Shown here: positions 30,961 to 42,999 of the stretch, in pieces
Numbering within the stretch: position 1 is the first letter of the stretch
Layout of the letters: every line of letters begins with the position of its first letter
Source of the DNA: Massospora cicadina
Taxonomy: Eukaryota > Entomophthoromycota > Entomophthoromycetes > Entomophthorales > Entomophthoraceae
Direction of reading: 5' to 3'
NCBI GenBank assembly: GCA_022478985.1
Contig: JAKSZP010013326.1
Coordinates: 62,001 to 126,000, forward strand
Length of the DNA: 64,000 nt
Translations under genes and position numbers: made by a program
Notes under the pieces: generated by a model
Databases searched by the model: none
Told to the model about the DNA's origin: nothing
The model's input: only the letters and a program-made list of their open reading frames with translations

Positions 30961-31539
30961 AACTTTTACTTGGTTCACCCAAATATCAGCATAAGTGCAA
31001 TCAGAATAGGAAAAAATATTGTTTAAATAATAAATGGCAGTAAAGGGTGGTTACCCTGGCAGGGTAATTCCTGTTTTCACCCTAGTGCAGGTTTTGTTCA
31101 ATACAAGTTTGAAACCTGTACTGGATTGAAAAATTCTCAGTATAGTATTTATCTCAAGGTTACCCACAACAAATACTTTTTTCTTTTTTTCTTTTTTAAT
31201 AAATGGCAGCGTCATTTCCTAAATTAAAGAATTGCAAAAGCTGTTCAGTCCTAATGCTAAAAAAGGTAGTTCAGCTACTTTGGGGAATCATAACTTGATG
31301 GTAGCCATGAGGATCAAAATATTATCATTGTTAAAGGAATATTGGCTTCTATGTGCACTGTTGGGGCTTGCATCTTATTCAGATAGGGTCACACCACCTT
31401 TTTAATCATTTTAGGCTCAGGAGCCCTTGCTTGTGAGCGGGTTACTGCAAAAACATGGTCAGGGGTAATATAAGTGAAGGTAGAGTTAGATTGTTCCACA
31501 TATACTCTGCCCAATTTTTTTTCAGACAGGATAGTTGTT

Positions 31540-32240
31540 CATTGGCAGGGACAACTACATTTATTTTGTTGAATTTAGTGTGGTAGAACTAAAAAATATG
31601 GCCATATTTTCCACACTTGTAGCAGATAACCTGATTTTGCATGTTGCTTTTGTAAAGTTTTTTGAACAAACTAACTCAAACTTTGGAGTTGGCCCCCACT
31701 CATTCTTTATCCAGGGATTTTCCTTCATAACCCATAGGGATAGTGTTGGTGTTGTGAAAGATCTTGTTAGAGGCATTGAAGGGGGCATCACAAACATGTA
31801 AAAATTGGCCATTTGAGCTGTCTTCATATCTGCAGTCAGCGCAGGGATCATGGCCCAATTTAGCTCTTTATGTTTGCACAGTTCCGACTTTATAGCAGTC
31901 CAGGCATCAAAATAAGTTAATTCTCCTGTACCCATAAGTATCTGTGCTTTCTGATAGAAGCAAATGGCAAAGGCTTCAATAGACTCATCATACTAGAACT
32001 GAATTCCAAGAAACTCTTTTTTACGGTTGTAGAGGTTCTCTGAACTGCCAAACTCCCCTATTAATGCAACCTTTGCTTCTATATAAATACATTTACTGGC
32101 AACTAAATGGGGCAGAATGATATTTTGGCTCACCGTAACAAGGCAAATTTACTATAATAACCACCTTCTGGTGATCCCTGCACCCAACCATGACCATCTC
32201 AAACAACTTAGAATGCCATGATATTGTTATTTTGAAGCTC
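31540..32240 (-). pseudogene. Gag C-terminal half of the degraded Gypsy relic
   Basis: 31935-31561 is open for 124 codons (AWTAIKSELCKHKELNW, SFTTPTLSLWVM). Just beyond, a Cys/His cluster near 31590-31620 could be the knuckle. Upstream at 31960-32120, motifs for FYQKAQIL and EFLGIQF-like sequence match gag of copy 1 with stops. It would have been an RNA-packaging structural protein. Confidence 0.5.
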
Positions 32241-32534
32241 CAGCAGTTTTGGAGTTGCCCAAAATTCCAATGGTCTCAGTGGAATTGCTGCCAATTTTTG
32301 TCTGCCCACTGGTAGTTTGCATAGAGGAGGAAGAGCGCCATATGGGGAGCAGCTGGGGTTCTTTTCATCTTTTGTAGAGTTCCTCAACTAGAATAAGTGA
32401 AACTTTCATTTCCATATGAGAAACTTTTTAAAACAAAAGATACACTTTCAGGATCCTTGCGACCACGGCCAGTGTCCCATTTTATATTAGAAAATAATTG
32501 GTGATGGTTTTTCCCACTTCTTGTGGCCATATTT

Positions 32535-32774
32535 TCATGCCTTCAACCCTCTGTACTTTTGCCATAGTTCTTCTAGTTCCTTGGTAAGGTAGTAGAGTTG
32601 GTCAGTATTATTGTCCATGGTCTTTACTAACAACATGACTTGATCTTTTGCTTCAATCATATCTGAGCCCTGCTTCATCATAATACCCTCTATTGCAGCA
32701 AAACATCCTGTTAATTCTCCTTGCTTCTGAGATATAGAATCAAAATCTGTAACTTTCAAGTCCCAATAACTCAT
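32535..32774 (-). pseudogene. Coiled-coil N-terminal gag remnant
   Basis: 79 codons (MSYWDLKVTDFD...) with heptad-like Leu, Met and Val spacing and many Glu, Asp, Gln and Lys residues (LVKTMDNNTDQLYYLTKEL). Position between the LTR-proximal leader and the capsid part suggests a gag N-terminal coiled coil. No closer match is recognised. Confidence 0.4.
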
Positions 32775-33073
32775 TCTAAATTTCCTTAACCTCAGCTTGT
32801 TTGTGAGTTTTTATGTCACTGGATGACAGGTAGAGCTTTGCAACTTCTTCATTAACATCTTTAAGCTGTTTTATGAGATATTGGATAGACTCAATCATCT
32901 TCATAGCTGTTTACATTCCACCATTTTTTAGGTCCACAACCTCAGGAGTTCTTCATACTTTTCCCTCATTTTTGCCACTCCTCTTTTCACTCAATGGTTT
33001 TACACTCATTCTCTTAACTCAATAACTTAAGGACAACATCATCCCAAAACCCACATGTAGTAAGCTTCACTTG

Positions 33074-34330
33074 TTGAAAGTGGTTACTGCACAGGTTTTT
33101 AGGGGTTTAGTACTTAGCTAATATAACTTTCCTATATGATGACAGAGAACAAAAAACTAAGCTAATAAAGGTTCAGTTAACAATTGACCATTGTTCACTA
33201 TAGTATCTAGGCAAGTTTCAACCTAAACTAAATAAAACTAATTACTATAAAATCTAGTATACCAAGAACAAGAAATTTTATTAGCAAATAATCTCATATA
33301 TATAGTATTCTGGCACCCTAAAGCCCTCCCATTAAGATTCTTGGCATATGGTTCCCAGGAATAGCTTTAAACTCATTGACCTGCAGCTTCTGCATGCCAT
33401 TAGTAAGAACTTCTTTTGACTTGATTTCCCAGGCTAGGTATCCTGACCTCAAGCTGGTAGACTATTGGGGATCTTCCCTGAAAAATCAAGGAAGTCTTAT
33501 ATTCAAGGTGGGTTGACCTTGGGACAAATATACCACACTTATAATTTTTCTAGCTAGTACAAGTTTCAAGCTCAAAAACTGCATTAGGGTGGAAGCAGTT
33601 TTACCTGCCCAGATAACCACCCATAAAATTAAGGAAGTCTTAATCTTCAAATTAACTATAAATACTAAATTGGAGCTCCCTTCCTTAGAAGCCTAAAATT
33701 ATTGTTACTAATATATTATAATGGGAATCATTTCCAATTAATTCACTAGTATTAAACTAATTAAAAAACACAATATGGTTAAATTCTAACATTATTTTGA
33801 TACTAAAACTCAACTATTGCAGAATGTTCCAAAGACTGATGCTGAACCATACATCAGTGACTATCACTTGCCATGGCTGCAGCTTCCTCACATGAAATAC
33901 TCACTAAAAATTTCTCCACAATGCAACCTTAAATTCATTTGCCATTCTGACATCAAAAATTTTCTTTGATTAGATTTCACTAAATTTTTATTCACTGGAA
34001 AATTTGAGATTGAAGCTGTACAAAGATTCAGATCCAACTATAATACAACTTTACATTAGATTATGGTTTAATACAAAAGATTCACCCCTGAAAAGGCCTT
34101 AGCGTTTTCCCATTTACCTGATGACTGCATTGATGCTGAACATCACCATGCTAAATATTTTGAGGCCCTCAACATGGCCCCAATTGAAGTATTATAACTC
34201 CTTTTGCATGCCTTACATCACTCTGTGGATGCCCCATGCCTTAACTTTCTGCCTTAATCAGGACCAGATTCAGCATCAGCTTAGGTAACAAAATGTTACT
34301 CAATCACCTTTTCCTCTGCCATGAAAGTTT
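33074..34330 (-). repeat. Probable LTR of the degraded Gypsy relic
   Basis: Begins TGTTGAAAGTGGTTACTGCACAG, immediately after a GTAGTAAGCTTCACT leader that resembles the primer region of the other Gypsy copies (GTAGTGAGCATCAACT). The outer limit is not defined because no partner LTR is present; it ends before the shared tail at 34330-34500. Assignment is by position and by similarity of the first bases. Confidence 0.35.
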
Positions 34331-34500
34331 AGCAGTTTACCGCTTCCACACCTGGTTGGTGTGTTTTTATTTTTTTTGTTTTTTTTGTTATAGTATGCTC
34401 ATTTAGGTATTTTGGTTTGTTAGTTATAGCTTTATATATTGTTTTTTTCCTTAAGCACTCAGTAGTTCCTGTTTTCTGGCCAGCTTACCTCAAATAAACA
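34330..34500 (+). repeat. LINE/SINE-type 3' tail relic, second copy
   Basis: Shares CGCTTCCACACCTGGTTGG at its start and TCTGGCCAGCTTACCTCAA plus AATAAA at its end with 14690-14840. The last 25 bases also match the SINE tail at 16071-16098. Long T-rich runs lie in between. Confidence 0.45.
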
Positions 34501-35865
34501 AAAAGAATAGCATAAACCTATGTCTTACTTGGAAAGAGTTTTGTTGTAGACCAGTGTTATTAAATGGTCAATTAATTAACTTTTAACTTAAGAAAGGTAA
34601 AGTTTGAGTGCAAGTAAATTTAAATTTCAAGTTATTACCCAGATAGAGCTGATTTAAGCTTCCTTAGCTTTCCTTGGAATGTGGGGATTTAATTTGAGGT
34701 TTTATTAGTACCATGAAAAATTATTTTACAATACCTCAAAAATTATAGACATATTATTATCAAAATAAAGTGGAGAACATTCAATTGGGTACCTGCTATA
34801 GCATGTAAAGTTTTATTGGGATATGTTCAATAGTTTCTGAGATTACTGCAAACAATATCAATTCCTTAGAACTTTACCTATATAGATAGAAGAAAAGATT
34901 AAGTGGAGTAAAGCTCTCTGGTTAGTATGATTTACTAGGTCTTAAAATTCTATAAACTCTTTAGCTGAATACCAAGTATAGGCAAATGCCAGCTGTTAAC
35001 TTGCTAGCTTAAGTTCAGTGAGAAGGTACTAAATCTTGGTACTTATTTGAAAAATAGAGTATCTTAGGCTATGACTTGTTGAATAGGATTTAAGTTGACA
35101 TTAACACTTTCATGATTTTTTACATATATGCATTCAAAAATGTGGGCTTAATTAAATTTAAAAACGCATATATGGATCCAAAATATAACGGTTAAGTAAA
35201 TCTAGAAATGTATATATGCATCCAAGAAATAAGGGTTCTGTTATGCATTTTATAATTACAAAACCTTCATTTCTTTGATGCATCAATGCATTTTAATATT
35301 TACAGATGCCCCAATTTTTGGGTGCATATATGCAGAAAATCATTGAGAGGGTTAATACTAGCTATAGTTCATGTATCTAACTTATATCAATTAGCATTAA
35401 ATGCAAAAAATTCACTTGGAGTAAAATCACTCATTGATTTGAATATGTTTTTAAATTTGCTTCCATATTGGGAGGCAATTTGAAAACTGATAACAAAATT
35501 GGGGGATACAATTTGGTGTTGCAGTTACATATCTATCATTTACATCCAAAATTAAATTACACTTGATAGCTAAAAAAATCAAAGATTTGTTTATATATAG
35601 ATTAGGTAGCATATTAGTTGTGGTGGTTTAGAAAAATCATCTTATAAATAAATCATTAAAACAAATGTTCTCAACACCTACTCCTAGACTATTTACCAAT
35701 CTCAGATAAACTTGACACAAAGCTTCTATGAAATATATATAATTGTTCAGTTGACTTGATTAGTCCAATGTTTCAGGTACAAAGTTGGCAGTTTTTACTT
35801 ATAGTTTTTATTATTTAGTTGATATTATAAAGCAATTATATGGTAAACTTTCAGATAACTAACTA
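34501..35865. other. AT-rich intergenic stretch
   Basis: About 1.4 kb with only short chance frames. An ATATATGCATCCAAAA-like motif recurs three times at 35123-35230, a weak tandem arrangement. Nothing coding is supported. Confidence 0.35.
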
Positions 35866-35879
35866 TATTACCTCAATTT

Positions 35880-36141
35880 ATTTATTTGGTTGCTTTAATT
35901 TGTCAATCTATACTAAATTTACAGATTGCCATCTACAATAATTCATTTTAGATCTATTTTTAATTGTCCTTTATATACTAAAATTTACTGATTAATATCT
36001 ACAATAAATCATTTTAGATCTAGTTGATTTAATTGGTCAACCTGTGCAAAAACAGTCCACACCTATAATAATTTAGGCTTGTCAGTTATGATCTCATTCT
36101 TTGAACTTACCCCCAGCCATAGGACATATATCATGTCAAAA
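35880..36141 (+). repeat. Minisatellite and conserved end at the Helentron 5' flank
   Basis: Two to three units with CTAAATTTACAGATTGCCAT and AATAATTCATTTTAGATCTA motifs, then TTACCCCCAGCCATAGGACA plus TATATCATGTCAAAAA ending at 36141. This matches 16870-17137 closely and in the same orientation, after which the two sequences diverge. It links the non-autonomous units to the Helentron. Confidence 0.65.
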
Positions 36142-36159
36142 ATTAAAATATATAATGTA

Positions 36160-36730
36160 ATGTTGGCCTATACTCACCAAAAGCCAAATCAAAATATAGA
36201 GATCATATACATCTGGAAAGAGCTTCTCAAGAGAAATCTAGTGATACCCATAATCACCATATGACAGAGTGAAGCGGTGCTGGAAACATAAAGAATCAAG
36301 GTGTCTGAGAGGATTAATAATGGCATCACTACATCTGCAGCTGGGGCAGCTGAGCCTATGAAAGTGGATAATGTAATCACTTCTATATCAATGCTGGACT
36401 GTATAGACATTGATTGTGTGCAATCGCCAATTATAAAGACACATTGGGCAGCAGCTAGTGCACAATTCACTATTACATTTATCAACAATTCATTCAGACA
36501 TAAGTGTGATGTGTGTTACTGTCTATAGTTTCTGCGCTCATTGAAGCCACAAAAGGAAAAAACTTACTGCTGCTTAGTAATACTTTCCCAGAAGAGGCAG
36601 TGGTAGACTTTAAACTGTGTGGTACATATATAGGAAATCACTGGACTCGGACAAAGTGCCCACATTGTCATATTTGAATGGATTTGTGTATCCATCTAAG
36701 CAACATGGGTTACCCAAATTAGATCCAATC
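36160..36730 (+). pseudogene. Helentron Rep/helicase protein, N-terminal segment
   Basis: 36301-36528 is open and includes FINNSFRHKCDVCYCL, matching the N-terminal Cys cluster of Helitron proteins. After a frameshift, 36617-36730 reads VPTLSYLNGFVYPSKQHGLP and KLDPI. The LTR at 36731 interrupts the sequence right after KLDPI; homology resumes at 37891 with an LPFMQI motif. Confidence 0.75.
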
Positions 36731-37885
36731 TGTCAGGCAAACAACGAGTTAGAATTAGACTGGCCTTCCAGTCCAGATGCTGGAGCACCCAGATGGCAAA
36801 CCAGAATGCCAAAGGCACTGCTGCTGGTACAATGGATATGAAACTAGAAAGGAGGTTCACTAATACCTGCTGGTGAGCCAGAACCTTGTATAGGCACATA
36901 TTAAATACCAGATGAATATGGCCGTTAACCCCAAGAGGTGTGTGAATGTCAGTGGGAAAAGCAGTTTATTTTTAAATATAAATAAACTGAATTTTGGGAA
37001 AGGTTTTTAATGGAAAATTTAAGGAAGAAAAATTGACTAACAATTTTTTTCAGTGCAATTCAACTGATTAAATAGTGGTCAATTGATGAGGAAACAAGCT
37101 GGGATTGGGTCCCTTAAGTTTGACAAACCAGCGAATTATTTGTTGATGGGGGCTGATAAGCTCAATGGGAACTGACATTGAAGGATTCAGCAGCAGGCTG
37201 AGTTACTGTCAGTTCAACCTTGAATGCCTGAACTGAGGCTCAACTGAGTTTCTGACAGTTAGCATGAAAGCATATGACCCAATGAGCAGTGGGAATCCCC
37301 CAAGGCCAACCCATGTAGGGGTGATCCCAATTGATTGGGAATGGGTTCAGGATGCCCAATCTGCCCACTCCCAGTCGCTGGGCCATTTTTTTGGTCAAAA
37401 ACATTGCATCAGCTGCAACTCCTGATTTACCATAAGGAGCTTCAAACTATTTTCAATGGTATCTGATGCTACTACCTGCACATCGGGGATGATTCCTGAC
37501 AATTTTAAGAGGGGGTTAATTTTGATGATTACACTGCTGGGAAAATCAAAATTGTTGGCAATTCCAGCCAATAACTCAATCTTCATCCCTCTTGGGCTAT
37601 GCGGATTCTGATTGTCATGCATAATTTCCATCACTTTTGGAGCAATTGATTTTAATTTGGCAATCTCAGCACAGATTTCTATAATCTGTCTAATAAGTTC
37701 AGCCGTGGTAAGTGAAGGTACTGGGGGAGGGGTCCAGAGAGGGAAGGCTGTTACCCAACGCTCGTCTACCACATGGGTGAAGTCACCCTGGGTGACGAGG
37801 GGCATGGCCACCCTCTTCAGACCCTTTTTCTCAGAAATGGGAATAGTGACTGATCTACGCACAGGGGATGTTCCCTGGACTTACA
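36731..37885 (-). mobile_element. Solo chromovirus LTR inside the Helentron
   Basis: 1155 bp with TGTCAGGC... start and ...CTGGACTTACA end, flanked by a perfect 5-bp duplication CAATC (36726-36730 and 37886-37890). It is oriented opposite to the Helentron and is the same LTR family as 1291-2449. Removing it with one CAATC restores continuous coding through PKLDPI and SPHLPFM. Solo LTRs arise by recombination between the two LTRs of one element. The longest frame inside it on the minus strand (37395-37862) has no recognised function. Confidence 0.93.
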
Positions 37886-38103
37886 CAATCAGTGCACATC
37901 TAGTATCACCACATCTGCCATTCATGCAGATATGTCAGTTGCATTACAATAGCAGCTATGGCATCATTGGACAAGTTATTAATGTACCTATTGATCTGGA
38001 CAAAATGGTGGAACAGCTACTGCATCAATTGGATGATGATCAGGCGTTCAATGTCAATATCAAGAAGGAAATGATACATAAAGCTACATATCTGAGCGGG
38101 TGA
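37612..38103 (+). other. Chimeric open frame across LTR and Helentron
   Basis: A 163-codon frame opens in antisense LTR sequence (37612-37885) and continues in frame into genuine Helentron Rep sequence (37886-38103, LPFMQICQL onward). It is a by-product of the insertion and the target duplication. No evidence of expression; recorded because it looks like a plausible gene to automated tools. Confidence 0.6.
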
Positions 38104-39178
38104 TCAAAATTTCAGTGGTAAAAGCTTGGTTACTATTCTTACTTGGTCAACCATTGTATAAACATTACAAGATCACAGTAAACTGATATTCATTTAATGC
38201 TAACATAGTAATCAGTTGTGTGTCAGCCAATGCCACTGGTGATGATCTGATTGAGTATTAACAGTGTGACAGCAGTGCACCAGAGTCAGAGGCTCTACTT
38301 GCAAGGCAGCACACTATGCTGTGAAATGAGGAAAATTGTTTCAACATTGCTCTGGGCCAGCACTTAACTCCGCTGAACATTATTTACAACGTGTATACCA
38401 AAGAACTATTGTTCTCTGTGATATACTACAGTATATCAGGCCGTTCAACTTGATTTTCACATTACCCCATTCATGATCACAATAAGCGAGATATGAAGAA
38501 GTGGTTTTTGTGGTGTCACACCCAAGCACATTTTGTACATGGCCATGAAAATTATGCGGCTGCATGTCATTGAAGGAATATACATTATGTTCTGATGCTT
38601 ATGACAAACTGCTAAATCACTCACAAAATGCTAGGATTGTATGCTCCTCAATGAGTGTGTAGATAAGAACCTTTCATTTCTCAAATCTTTACCAAATTCC
38701 GTGCAGTATTGATTGGATCACAAAAAGAATCTTTTCACAATGATATGCCAGCTGAGCAAGCCATCAATGTTTCTTACACTGAGTGCCAATGAATACATTG
38801 GCCAAATCTTCTCAAGATAATGCATGAGTTGAGTGATGCATTTACCAATGCAAGCGTAACTGATTCACTAGTAGATTTAACTTGATCCATCTGCAGTCAC
38901 TTGGTCAACAAAGATTTCATTATGTGTTGCTTCTATTTCAATAAATTGGTAGACTGTGTGATGGCGTTGCTGAAAGCCAAGGGTAAGATGTATCCTTTTA
39001 GCAAGTATCATGTTGTGGCCTTTTTTCAATGAATTAAATTTCAACACCATGGCAGTCTGCATGTGCACATCCTTTTGTGGCTCAATTGTGATTATCATGA
39101 GCCCATGTCTGAAAATATGCCTAATACCATTCAACTGGTTACCAATCTGTGTTCTGTTAGTCATAATAATTTGCCAGG
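37886..39178 (+). pseudogene. Helentron Rep: HUH nuclease segment
   Basis: Reads PHLPFMQICQL, YGIIGQVINVPIDLDKMVEQL (37905-38010), then a degraded stretch with NIAPGQHLTPLNIIYNVY, NDMPAEQAINVS and SLVDLT motifs, and finally the HUH motif: GSLHVHILLWLN with His-Val-His codons at 39060-39068, followed by SENMPNTIQLVTNLCSVS. HUH His residues bind the metal for the Tyr nuclease. The Gypsy insertion at 39179 cuts the protein just after NNLP. Multiple stops and frame changes lie between motifs. Confidence 0.8.
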
Positions 39179-40311
39179 TGTTGATTTTTGCCCATATTCC
39201 CAGCCTGCTAAATTACCTGGTATTGCTAGGGGAAAATTCCCTAAGGCGAAGTGAATCATAAATTGGTTGGCCCAAGTTTTGGAAGAACTAAGTTTGGTGG
39301 ATTTTGTGATATTCACCTGGTCATATCCATCGGGGATCAATCTGGATGAATACTTAAGATCTCATTGGGTGGAGTTGCTGATGAAATAGGGGCATTTGAT
39401 AGTGATTAACTATCAGGTGTATTAATTGGGATTGGTCAGGTTTCATCACTGACTTTTTGAGAATGAATAGTAAGTTGCAAGGTGAGTGATGCTGCCTGCA
39501 ACTAGCGAATCAATCAGTTGGTGAGTGACCTGCCATAATGGGTAATAAGTCCCATTACCTAAGCAGGTCTCTAGCCAATTACAGTTGGTTCACTTGGATC
39601 GAGAGGAAAATGTTAGGGACACGTTTTCTGACTATTTCCATTTAGGTCTTGAGGATGTCCAATGACAGAATCCTGGCCAGGATGGGGAAGACCATTGCTG
39701 CTGAGATGAGGATGGGTGATTCAATGGCAACAGCTGCCGTTTCATAAAAGAGGTGTCAACTGAGGGTTAGACAGCTGAATTCCCCGCTATATAATTCCCT
39801 AGGATTTACTATATAAAAAAGTAACTTTACAGAGTTTAGACTTTACAGTAATATTATCAAGTCGGTGTATAGTTAGACTATCAGCTTCTATTGTATTGTT
39901 CTATCTCAAGGATATTTACTGCAGAAGGCAATAATTGGAAGACTCTCAGAGAGAAGAGTAAAGACCCGAGTGGAGATCTAGAGATGAAGGAACTACAATC
40001 AGGGTTAGCTGCCAACTGTGTGTTGGGCTGAGAGAGACTGTCACCAGGGTATCTTAGCGAAGATTGGGTGGACAAGAGTATAGGGAACAAATCCCTACAA
40101 GTACAACTTCAAGAGTATTTAATTAGAAGTACTGGCTGATCGTTGAGCCAAAATATAGTTCAATCTCAGCTATGGATAATAGTCTCCATACTATTATCAA
40201 TTAATTATACATTCTATACAATGAAATGAAGTGCACGAGGAAATTGAACTGTGCAGTAGAAAGGTTACTGGGTTGCTTAACGATAACAACCAAAGAGAGT
40301 AAATTTTTACA
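39179..40311 (+). repeat. 5' LTR of Gypsy A copy 2
   Basis: Starts TGTTGATTTTTGCCCATATT and ends AAATTTTTACA; 1133 bp. It aligns throughout with 46309-47445 and, inverted, with 80-1232. The two LTRs of this copy look much closer to each other than the two of copy 1, so this insertion is probably younger. Confidence 0.92.
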
Positions 40312-41493
40312 AGTTGGTGCTCACTAAAGGGGTAGTTGAGTTGAAGAATATAGAAAATGATGTTCCATGAAGATGTTTCCAACTTTAAAAATAAGTTACT
40401 GAAGGGAGTAACAAAGATAGAATGTGAAGAGGATCACGTTCAGTGGCGTTCACTCAGCTCAGCAGTGGAGCTCTGTGTGAAGCAAAATAAAGATACTCAA
40501 GTTTAGGGAAAGGACTTGCAGCCTAGATATGAACTATCTAATGCTGCAAGGAAACCAGTTCCGCTGGACATCTACTTGAGATGAAGAGTATCAGCAGGGC
40601 CAACTTGGGTTGGAATTGGGCTTACTGGAAATAGTCCTGAGGAGCAGTAGAATCAACTCAGGCTGAAATTGGATCCGCTTTAAATAGTCCTGAGGTGAGA
40701 GTATTTAGTTGAGGCATTGGATGGAATAGGAAGTAATCAATCCAGAGAATTAGATTGCCATACCAATGAAGATACAAAAACAAAAATAGGAAATAATTAA
40801 TCCAAGTTAGTTGAGGAAATCATGTGACTTAATAACACTCAATCACTAGTCAGAAGTTGCTGGAGACAAGTTCATCAATTCAGGAGAAATTGGATGAATC
40901 TAATGAGGCCAGAACGACCTGTGTAATCAAGGGTAGCCACAAAGGCTGAAAATCGTTTTCAAGAAAAAAATGATCCAGATAATTGGACAAAACTGTTGTC
41001 TAATGAGATATGAGGATCCAAAAGCATCAGTTGCCAAATAAGAGATGAAATTAGGGCCTGTTGGACGAATAACCTGTTGCAATTAAAGTCCTTATAATTA
41101 AGAGTATTGCCAAAGTCAGCAAGTATAGCCTATACGTGAAGAGACAGCACTGCTGGTCATATAGTGAGAAAGGGCAACACTAATTGGAAGTATTGAGCCT
41201 AAGAGAAAATAGCTGCAATGTTCCCAGAGGACCTCTGAACCATTAAATGGTTGTGTCCTGAGATTTTGGTCAAGTCCTAGAAGAGGACCACTGAACCAAA
41301 TGGTTGGTTAAATCTTAAAAGGATAAGATTCAGAACCATTATAACTGGTAGGTTTAAGTACCTAGGACCCAGTTTGGATGAAGGGGAAAAGAAGGACCTC
41401 TGAAACTTTTTGTAGGTTGCAAGTCCCATTGCAAAAGAAAAATACAAAAAAAATATAAAAAATTAAAATATCGATTTTTATGGTCTATGAGTT
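40312..41493 (+). other. Leader of Gypsy A copy 2 with missing gag and protease
   Basis: The primer-like site AGTTGGTGCTCACTAAAGG opens at 40312. No gag or protease homology follows. Instead there is non-coding sequence with paired ATAGTCCTGAGG motifs (40629, 40685), then at 41225-41460 a block with GGACCTCTGAACCATT-type repeats that duplicates 44260-44460. This suggests template switching or recombination removed gag and protease. Confidence 0.55.
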
Positions 41494-42840
41494 TTGGACC
41501 TAAGAAGCAACAAGAAATCCCAACGGCCAGATGGAGGAAGTTCCACTCTTGATGAGATGAAATTATTGGCTGGGGTAACCAAAAGTATCAACCTATTAGT
41601 TGATCGAGAGCAGCTTGCTGATCTGCCAGAAGACCAGCAGGAGGAGGTGCTCAAACTATTCAAGAAATATTGGGAAGTGTTAACTCAGGACAACCACAAT
41701 TTGGGATGCACACGAGATGTGATCCACAAGGTTGACACCAGGGAAAATTTACTAATAAGGATGAGACTGATCCAAAGATTGAAAGCCACTGAAGCAGTAG
41801 TGGAGGATGAAATCAGCAAACTAGTGAATTTTGGGCTTCTAGTTCCATCATTAAGTCCCTGGGCGAGTCCAATTCTGATTGTAAAGAAGAAGGATGGATC
41901 CAACCGGGTAGTGATTGACTACCAAAGGCTGAACAAAATTATGAAGACGGATTTGTATCCCCTACTGAGGATTGATGATGTGCTGGATTGTTTAGGAGAA
42001 GCGAAGTATTTCTCCACAATGGATCTGATCTCAGGATATTGGCAGATTGACTTGCCAAAGGAAGACCAAGAAAAATGCATGATTATTACTGCACAGAGAT
42101 ATACCAACCAACGAGGATGCCTCAGGGTCTATTCAATGCGCCTGCAACGTTTCAGAAAGCTATGGATGTAATATTAAGTGATTTGAAGTTGTTGTGCATC
42201 TTGGTATATCTGGACAATATCAACGTGTTCAGTAGGACGTTTACTGATCACCTGCACCACTTGGAAGAAGTATCTAAGCAACTGTCCATGGATAACCTGA
42301 AGATCAAGCCAAGGAAATGCCACTTCTTTAAGAAAGAGTTGGAATACCTGAGATTCATAATCAACCACAGTGGATTGCAGCCACAAACCCAGAAGATAGC
42401 AATTATAGAGCATATGGCTGTACTGAAGAGTGTCTGAGACATCCAAGTGTTCCTTGGGATGGTCAGATACTATAGAAAATTTATTTGGGACTTCGCCTGA
42501 ATAGCTGAGCCATTCTTCCATTTATTAAAGGATCAGAAAAAAGGACTTGTATGGAATGAAGAGGCCCAGGACTCCTTCAATGAGTTACGCCAGTATTTGA
42601 TAGATTTGTCAATTCTGAAATATCTGAATTTCATATTGAGAGTTTATTATACATGTTGATGCTTCATTGATGGCGATTGGCTCCATACTGAGCCAAGTAG
42701 ACGAACTTGGGGACAAACATCCGGTGGCATATGTGAGCTGGGCACTCTCAGCTGCTGAGAGGAACTACACTGTGATTGAGCAGGAATGCCTTGCGGTCAT
42801 TTATGCATGCAAGCAATTTTGGGTGTACATCCATTAAACG
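41494..42840 (+). pseudogene. RT and RNase H of Gypsy A copy 2
   Basis: 41494-42171 is open for 225 codons: EEVLKLFKKYWEVLTQD, IVKKKDGSNRVVIDYQRL and YFSTMDLISGYWQID with motif A Asp intact. A frameshift near 42090 moves to 42075-42437: QGLFNAPATFQKAMD, LVYLDNINVFS and HFFKKELEYL. RNase H follows (about 42650-42840: HVDASL, HPVAYVSWALSAAERNY, QECLAVI) with stops. The active-site box is YLDN, as in copy 1, so the second catalytic Asp is replaced in both copies. Confidence 0.85.
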
Positions 42841-42999
42841 CACTTTGAGGTGGTAATGGACCACTCTTCGCTGTGTTGGCTGCAAAATTTAAGAGAACTG
42901 GAAGAATGACTGGCCTGATGGGTACTTAATCTTCAGGCTTATGAAAATGGGATATTCCACTGAGCAGGGGCTTCTCATCAGAATGCAGATGGCTTATCA

